DNA of 64,000 nt from Paenibacillus sp. SC116 (lineage in GTDB: Bacteria; Bacillota; Bacilli; Paenibacillales; Paenibacillaceae): NCBI RefSeq assembly GCF_024733555.1, contig NZ_JANIOF010000001.1, positions 1,574,856 to 1,638,855 of the forward strand, written 5' to 3'. Numbering within the stretch: position 1 is the first letter of the stretch; each line of letters starts with the position of its first letter. Both the position numbers and the translations under genes were made by a program. Of this stretch, positions 60,942-64,000 are shown in pieces. The notes under the pieces are model-generated. The model saw only the letters and a list, made by a program, of their open reading frames with translations. It was not told the DNA's origin and did not search any database.

Positions 60942-61910
60942 ATGGAGTATGTAATCGGTATTGATGGCGGCGGTACGAAAACAACAGCTATCGTTCTTGA
61001 TTCAGCTGGTCGTCCCATTTCAGAACGGGAAGGTGCTGCAACGAATCCCCACGCTGTAACATTTGCAGCAGCAATTGATAACCTCGCACAACTCCTTCAA
61101 GAACTATATTTTGAAAGCGGTTTAATACCTAGTAGATGTACGGGAATCGGTATGGGCATTGCCGGTGTAAGCACAAATGAAGAACAACAACTGTTTCTTG
61201 ATGCACTGCTGCAAGATGAGCGGCTTCGATTATGGGATTTTAAGCGAAGTTCGTTGCCAATTCTCATTAGGAACGATGCCGAAATTGCCTTAATGGCTGC
61301 TATAACACAAGAAACGGGTACGATTGTCATTTCAGGTACAGGAGCGATTGTCTTAGGCATTACGCCAAACGGCGAACGCTTTCGCACCGGTGGATGGGGC
61401 CATATTCTCGGAGATAAAGGAAGCGGCTATGAGATTGGATTGCAAACCCTCCAAGCCGTTATGCTCAGCCATGATGGTGTTCTCCCTCCTACTCTACTAA
61501 CCGAACATGTACTAGACAAACATCAATTTGACTCACCCGAACAATTACGCTCTTATATATACGGTCCTTCCATTCGCAAACAGCATATTGCCCAGTATGC
61601 AGAGCTATGCATCCGTGCTGCTAACCAAGGAGACGAAGCTGCACAACGAATTATTAAAGGGGCAGCAGCGGATCTCGCACAACTCGCTCTAGCTATGAGA
61701 AGCAAAGATATATGGCTTTCACAAGCACCCCTTGCAGTAACAGGCTCTATATTTAAACATAGTGATTTGTATTTAGATACGTTTACACAATGCTTGAAAG
61801 GCTCTAATCAAGCTGCAATGATTGTCCTCGCAGAGAAAGCTCCTGCTTGGGGGGCTGCCATGCTCGTACAGAAGCATCTCTTGACAAAAGAAGATACGCA
61901 AAGGGGGTAA
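60942..61910 (+). CDS. murK: BadF/BadG-family amino-sugar kinase, probable MurNAc/GlcNAc kinase
   Basis: A 322-residue kinase. The start is the ATG at 60942 after AGGTGA. An in-frame extension to 60765 would run through the promoter and is rejected. It has the ASKHA phosphate-1 motif IGIDGGGTKTTAIVLD (residues 5-20), RNDAEIALMAA, VISGTGAIVLG and GWGHILGDKGSGYEIG. Relatives include human NAGK and MurK of Clostridium acetobutylicum, which phosphorylates MurNAc and GlcNAc. The MurQ gene starts 5 bases after its stop, which favours MurNAc as substrate. Uptake through an ABC transporter delivers unphosphorylated sugar, so such a kinase is required. GlcNAc or glucosamine kinase is the alternative. 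Confidence 0.82.
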   Translation: MEYVIGIDGGGTKTTAIVLDSAGRPISEREGAATNPHAVTFAAAIDNLAQLLQELYFESGLIPSRCTGIGMGIAGVSTNEEQQLFLDALLQDERLRLWDFKRSSLPILIRNDAEIALMAAITQETGTIVISGTGAIVLGITPNGERFRTGGWGHILGDKGSGYEIGLQTLQAVMLSHDGVLPPTLLTEHVLDKHQFDSPEQLRSYIYGPSIRKQHIAQYAELCIRAANQGDEAAQRIIKGAAADLAQLALAMRSKDIWLSQAPLAVTGSIFKHSDLYLDTFTQCLKGSNQAAMIVLAEKAPAWGAAMLVQKHLLTKEDTQRG

Positions 61911-61915
61911 CCCGT

Positions 61916-62857
61916 ATGGACTCATTTATTAAAGAGCTTACGACCGAACAGCAGAATGAAAATACGAGAGATATAGATTTGAAATCGACGATAGAAATTT
62001 TGACGCTCATTAATCAGGAAGACCACAAAGTTCCCAACGTGATTGCTGCTATCATCCCTATCATTGCTAAGTCTGCCGATGCAATTGTTGCAAGCTTCCA
62101 AGCTGGCGGCAGACTATTTTATTTTGGAGCTGGCACGAGTGGACGACTTGGCATTCTAGATGCATCTGAATGTCCGCCTACATACGGTACAGACCCTGAA
62201 ATGGTACAGGGCATTATCGCAGGCGGCAATGAAGCAGTTTATCGTGCGATTGAAGGTGCTGAGGATAGCAAAGAGCTCGGCATACGTGATGTGGATTCGC
62301 ATCATATTCATGCGAACGATGTCGTCATTGGCATTGCAGCAAGTGGCCGCACGCCTTATGTACTTGGTGCGATGGAGCGAGCCAAGGAACTCGGCGCTGC
62401 AGTCATTGGCATTTCCAACAATGCAGACACCCCTATGAAGCCCTTGGCCAAATATATGATTGAGGCCGTTGTCGGCCCAGAGACTGTGCTCGGCTCAACT
62501 CGCATGAAATCAGGTACGGCGCAAAAGCTCATCCTTAACATGCTTACTACAACCGCAATGATTCGCATAGGCAAAGTATATGACAATTTAATGGTCGATC
62601 TAAATCCATCAAATTACAAATTGATCAGTCGAGCAAAACGATTAATTCAAATGGCTACTGGGGCTGATGATGAAACAGTTGAGTACGCTTATGAACAAGC
62701 AAATGGACATGTTAAACTCGCAATTGTCATGATCGTCGCTAACGTAAGTGCTGCCGAAGCTTCTCGGTTGTTGGAACAAGCTAAAGGCTATGTGCGTGAT
62801 GCGGTCAAATTGTGGAGGGCTGAAGATGACAATGACAAACATTCGCATCCTAAATGA
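61916..62857 (+). CDS. murQ: N-acetylmuramic acid 6-phosphate etherase
   Basis: A 313-residue SIS-domain enzyme. The start is the ATG at 61916, with AAGGGGG upstream at the end of the kinase gene. Signature stretches include FGAGTSGRLGILDASECPPT (about residues 64-83), GAEDSKELG with the catalytic Glu region, IGIAASGRTPYV and GSTRMKSGTAQK. MurQ removes the D-lactyl ether from MurNAc-6-phosphate to give GlcNAc-6-phosphate and D-lactate, the convergence point of the kinase and AnmK routes. Full length for the family (about 300). It overlaps the next gene by 32 bases. Confidence 0.95.
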   Translation: MDSFIKELTTEQQNENTRDIDLKSTIEILTLINQEDHKVPNVIAAIIPIIAKSADAIVASFQAGGRLFYFGAGTSGRLGILDASECPPTYGTDPEMVQGIIAGGNEAVYRAIEGAEDSKELGIRDVDSHHIHANDVVIGIAASGRTPYVLGAMERAKELGAAVIGISNNADTPMKPLAKYMIEAVVGPETVLGSTRMKSGTAQKLILNMLTTTAMIRIGKVYDNLMVDLNPSNYKLISRAKRLIQMATGADDETVEYAYEQANGHVKLAIVMIVANVSAAEASRLLEQAKGYVRDAVKLWRAEDDNDKHSHPK

Positions 62858-63989
62858 TAAGGAAATGCACGAAGCCATCCTGCTTGCGGATCGTATTTTT
62901 CGCGATGCTGAACAAGTTTCGATGGCAACAGGCTTTCCCTATTTGTATGCAACAACTTATAGTCAGTCTTTCGGCACATACGAAGGTGATCGCTTAGTTG
63001 GTTTCAATGGACTGCTTCCCGCTGTGCTGCGGATCGGTCCTGCGGCTGTTAACGTGTTTTCACTAGGCTCGGTCTGTATCGATCCCGAGGCACGTGGTCG
63101 GGGCTACGCCAGCAGTATGCTGGATCATGTAAAGGAGCATGTAAAGCAAGCAGGAGCTTCGTTGCTGCTCGTAACAGGCACGCGCTCCTTATATACTCGC
63201 GCAGCATGCCATCTATTTGGCGCCGTTACACGAGTGATGTTAGATCAGTCTCATGCCCAGTCTATATTAGCGAGTCAGGACAGTCAACCATTCCATTTGC
63301 GTACTATGGAGCCCTATGAATGGCTAAAGCTACATGCAGTTGCAAGAGGCCGGCATGTGCGCTATGAGCAAAGCGTATGGGATTGGGTTGGATTAGTAAA
63401 AGCGGAAGCCTATGCCTCATGCGTGAAACTGACACATCAAGTCCTCGTTGCAGAACGTGATGGTAAAATAGCTGCCTGTGCAGTGGTAGCCATTCCAAAA
63501 GGTACACTGAAATCACGCCGTCCTCCGTTCGCTGTTGAATGGGCGGGAGACGCTTCGGCTGTTGCCTGCTTGCTTGCCTATGCCACGGTTAACAACAACC
63601 TCCCTGTACTAGAGGTGCCTGTGAACTGGCATGAAAACGAGTTGTCAGAGATATTTAACAGCATCCCGTCTATATCTGAGCAGAACTTAGGCACTGTATA
63701 TATGGCAGATATCGAGCAATTTGTAGAAGAAATCCGCCCTTACTGGCTGCAGCATGATGCAACGGTCGGTGCGCAGCTGAACATCAGACTTGCAGACCAA
63801 GACAAAAATGAGGATGAATATGAGCTTTCAATACCGCAACTGTCCCCTCTGCGTTTAAGCGGGCAGCAGCTTACAGCGTTGTTATTTACACCGCATACCC
63901 AGCTTGATCTGCCATCTGGTTGGGCAGCTGCACTACAGCCAATTCTGCCTATACCACTCCCTTCTACAAGCGGACTGAATTATATTTAG
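62826..63989 (+). CDS. GNAT-family N-acetyltransferase, two-part
   Basis: A 387-residue protein. The start is the ATG at 62826 (MTMTNIRILND), with GGAGGG upstream. An in-frame ATG at 62748 lies deep inside MurQ. Residues 1-150 form a GNAT domain with the acetyl-CoA loop RGRGYA and the preceding SLGSVCIDPEA strand. The remaining 235 residues include a second, weaker acetyltransferase-like part and a C-terminal region, a layout reminiscent of Eis-type enzymes. It is coupled to MurQ by overlap, so an amino-sugar or peptide acceptor is plausible, but the substrate is unknown. The stop lies 11 bases from the window edge, and any following gene is not visible. Confidence 0.8.
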   Translation: MTMTNIRILNDKEMHEAILLADRIFRDAEQVSMATGFPYLYATTYSQSFGTYEGDRLVGFNGLLPAVLRIGPAAVNVFSLGSVCIDPEARGRGYASSMLDHVKEHVKQAGASLLLVTGTRSLYTRAACHLFGAVTRVMLDQSHAQSILASQDSQPFHLRTMEPYEWLKLHAVARGRHVRYEQSVWDWVGLVKAEAYASCVKLTHQVLVAERDGKIAACAVVAIPKGTLKSRRPPFAVEWAGDASAVACLLAYATVNNNLPVLEVPVNWHENELSEIFNSIPSISEQNLGTVYMADIEQFVEEIRPYWLQHDATVGAQLNIRLADQDKNEDEYELSIPQLSPLRLSGQQLTALLFTPHTQLDLPSGWAAALQPILPIPLPSTSGLNYI

Positions 63990-64000
63990 GAATAAAAAAA

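Overview
The window looks like a chromosomal segment of a Paenibacillus-type Bacillota. The grounds are moderate GC with AT-rich intergenic DNA, strong AGGAGG-type ribosome binding sites, a Spo0E-like sporulation phosphatase, a helix-turn-helix/TPR regulator paired with a secreted peptide, DUF624/YesL and NamZ proteins, and non-ribosomal peptide synthetase (NRPS) adenylation pockets that read as 2,4-diaminobutyrate (Dab). No rRNA or tRNA gene was seen. The species cannot be named from the sequence alone.

Left part (1-5.9 kb): an accessory strip on the minus strand. It holds small secreted or membrane-anchored proteins, one of them split over two frames at a slippery heptamer. It also holds a 56-residue Spo0E-like protein, and an RRNPP-type regulator interrupted by an in-frame amber codon and followed 2 nt later by a 39-residue pre-peptide and a terminator. 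A decayed helicase-like pseudogene and an orphan seven-repeat CRISPR array with type I-C-like repeats follow. From 5.9 to 11.9 kb come a fused MoaD-MoaE, a MoeB/ThiF-family adenylyltransferase, a small unknown protein, an ABC-2 type transporter pair and a two-helix membrane protein.

Centre (12.0-51.4 kb): one minus-strand operon of about 39 kb for an iturin-type lipopeptide. Gene order is a FenF-like trans malonyltransferase, a 6887-residue polyketide synthase (PKS)-NRPS hybrid, a 5245-residue NRPS and an MFS exporter. The hybrid starts with fatty acyl-AMP ligase (FAAL), acyl carrier protein (ACP), ketosynthase (KS), ACP and aminotransferase domains, the MycA/ItuA logic that makes a beta-amino fatty acid. 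From the adenylation pockets, condensation types and epimerisation domains I predict beta-amino acyl-D-Dab-L-Dab-D-Ser-L-Ser-D-Ser-L-Leu-L-Val. There is no thioesterase. The assembly line ends in a degenerate condensation/epimerisation-like domain with an SHxxxDxxS motif. This cationic, Ser-rich, thioesterase-less iturin relative is the best candidate for an undescribed system here.

Right part (52.0-64.0 kb): a cell-wall amino-sugar recycling locus. A minus-strand operon encodes NamZ exo-muramidase, a solute-binding lipoprotein, two ABC permeases, an MsmX/UgpC-type ATPase, a YesL-like protein and a MurR-like RpiR regulator. Its promoter carries a CcpA cre match and a TTTCA/TGAAA dyad. AnmK lies upstream on the same strand. 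Divergently transcribed are a BadF-type MurNAc/GlcNAc kinase, MurQ etherase and a GNAT acetyltransferase. Together these suggest uptake of MurNAc-containing sugars by an ABC transporter, cytoplasmic phosphorylation, and lactyl-ether cleavage to GlcNAc-6-phosphate, replacing the MurP phosphotransferase route known from Bacillus subtilis.
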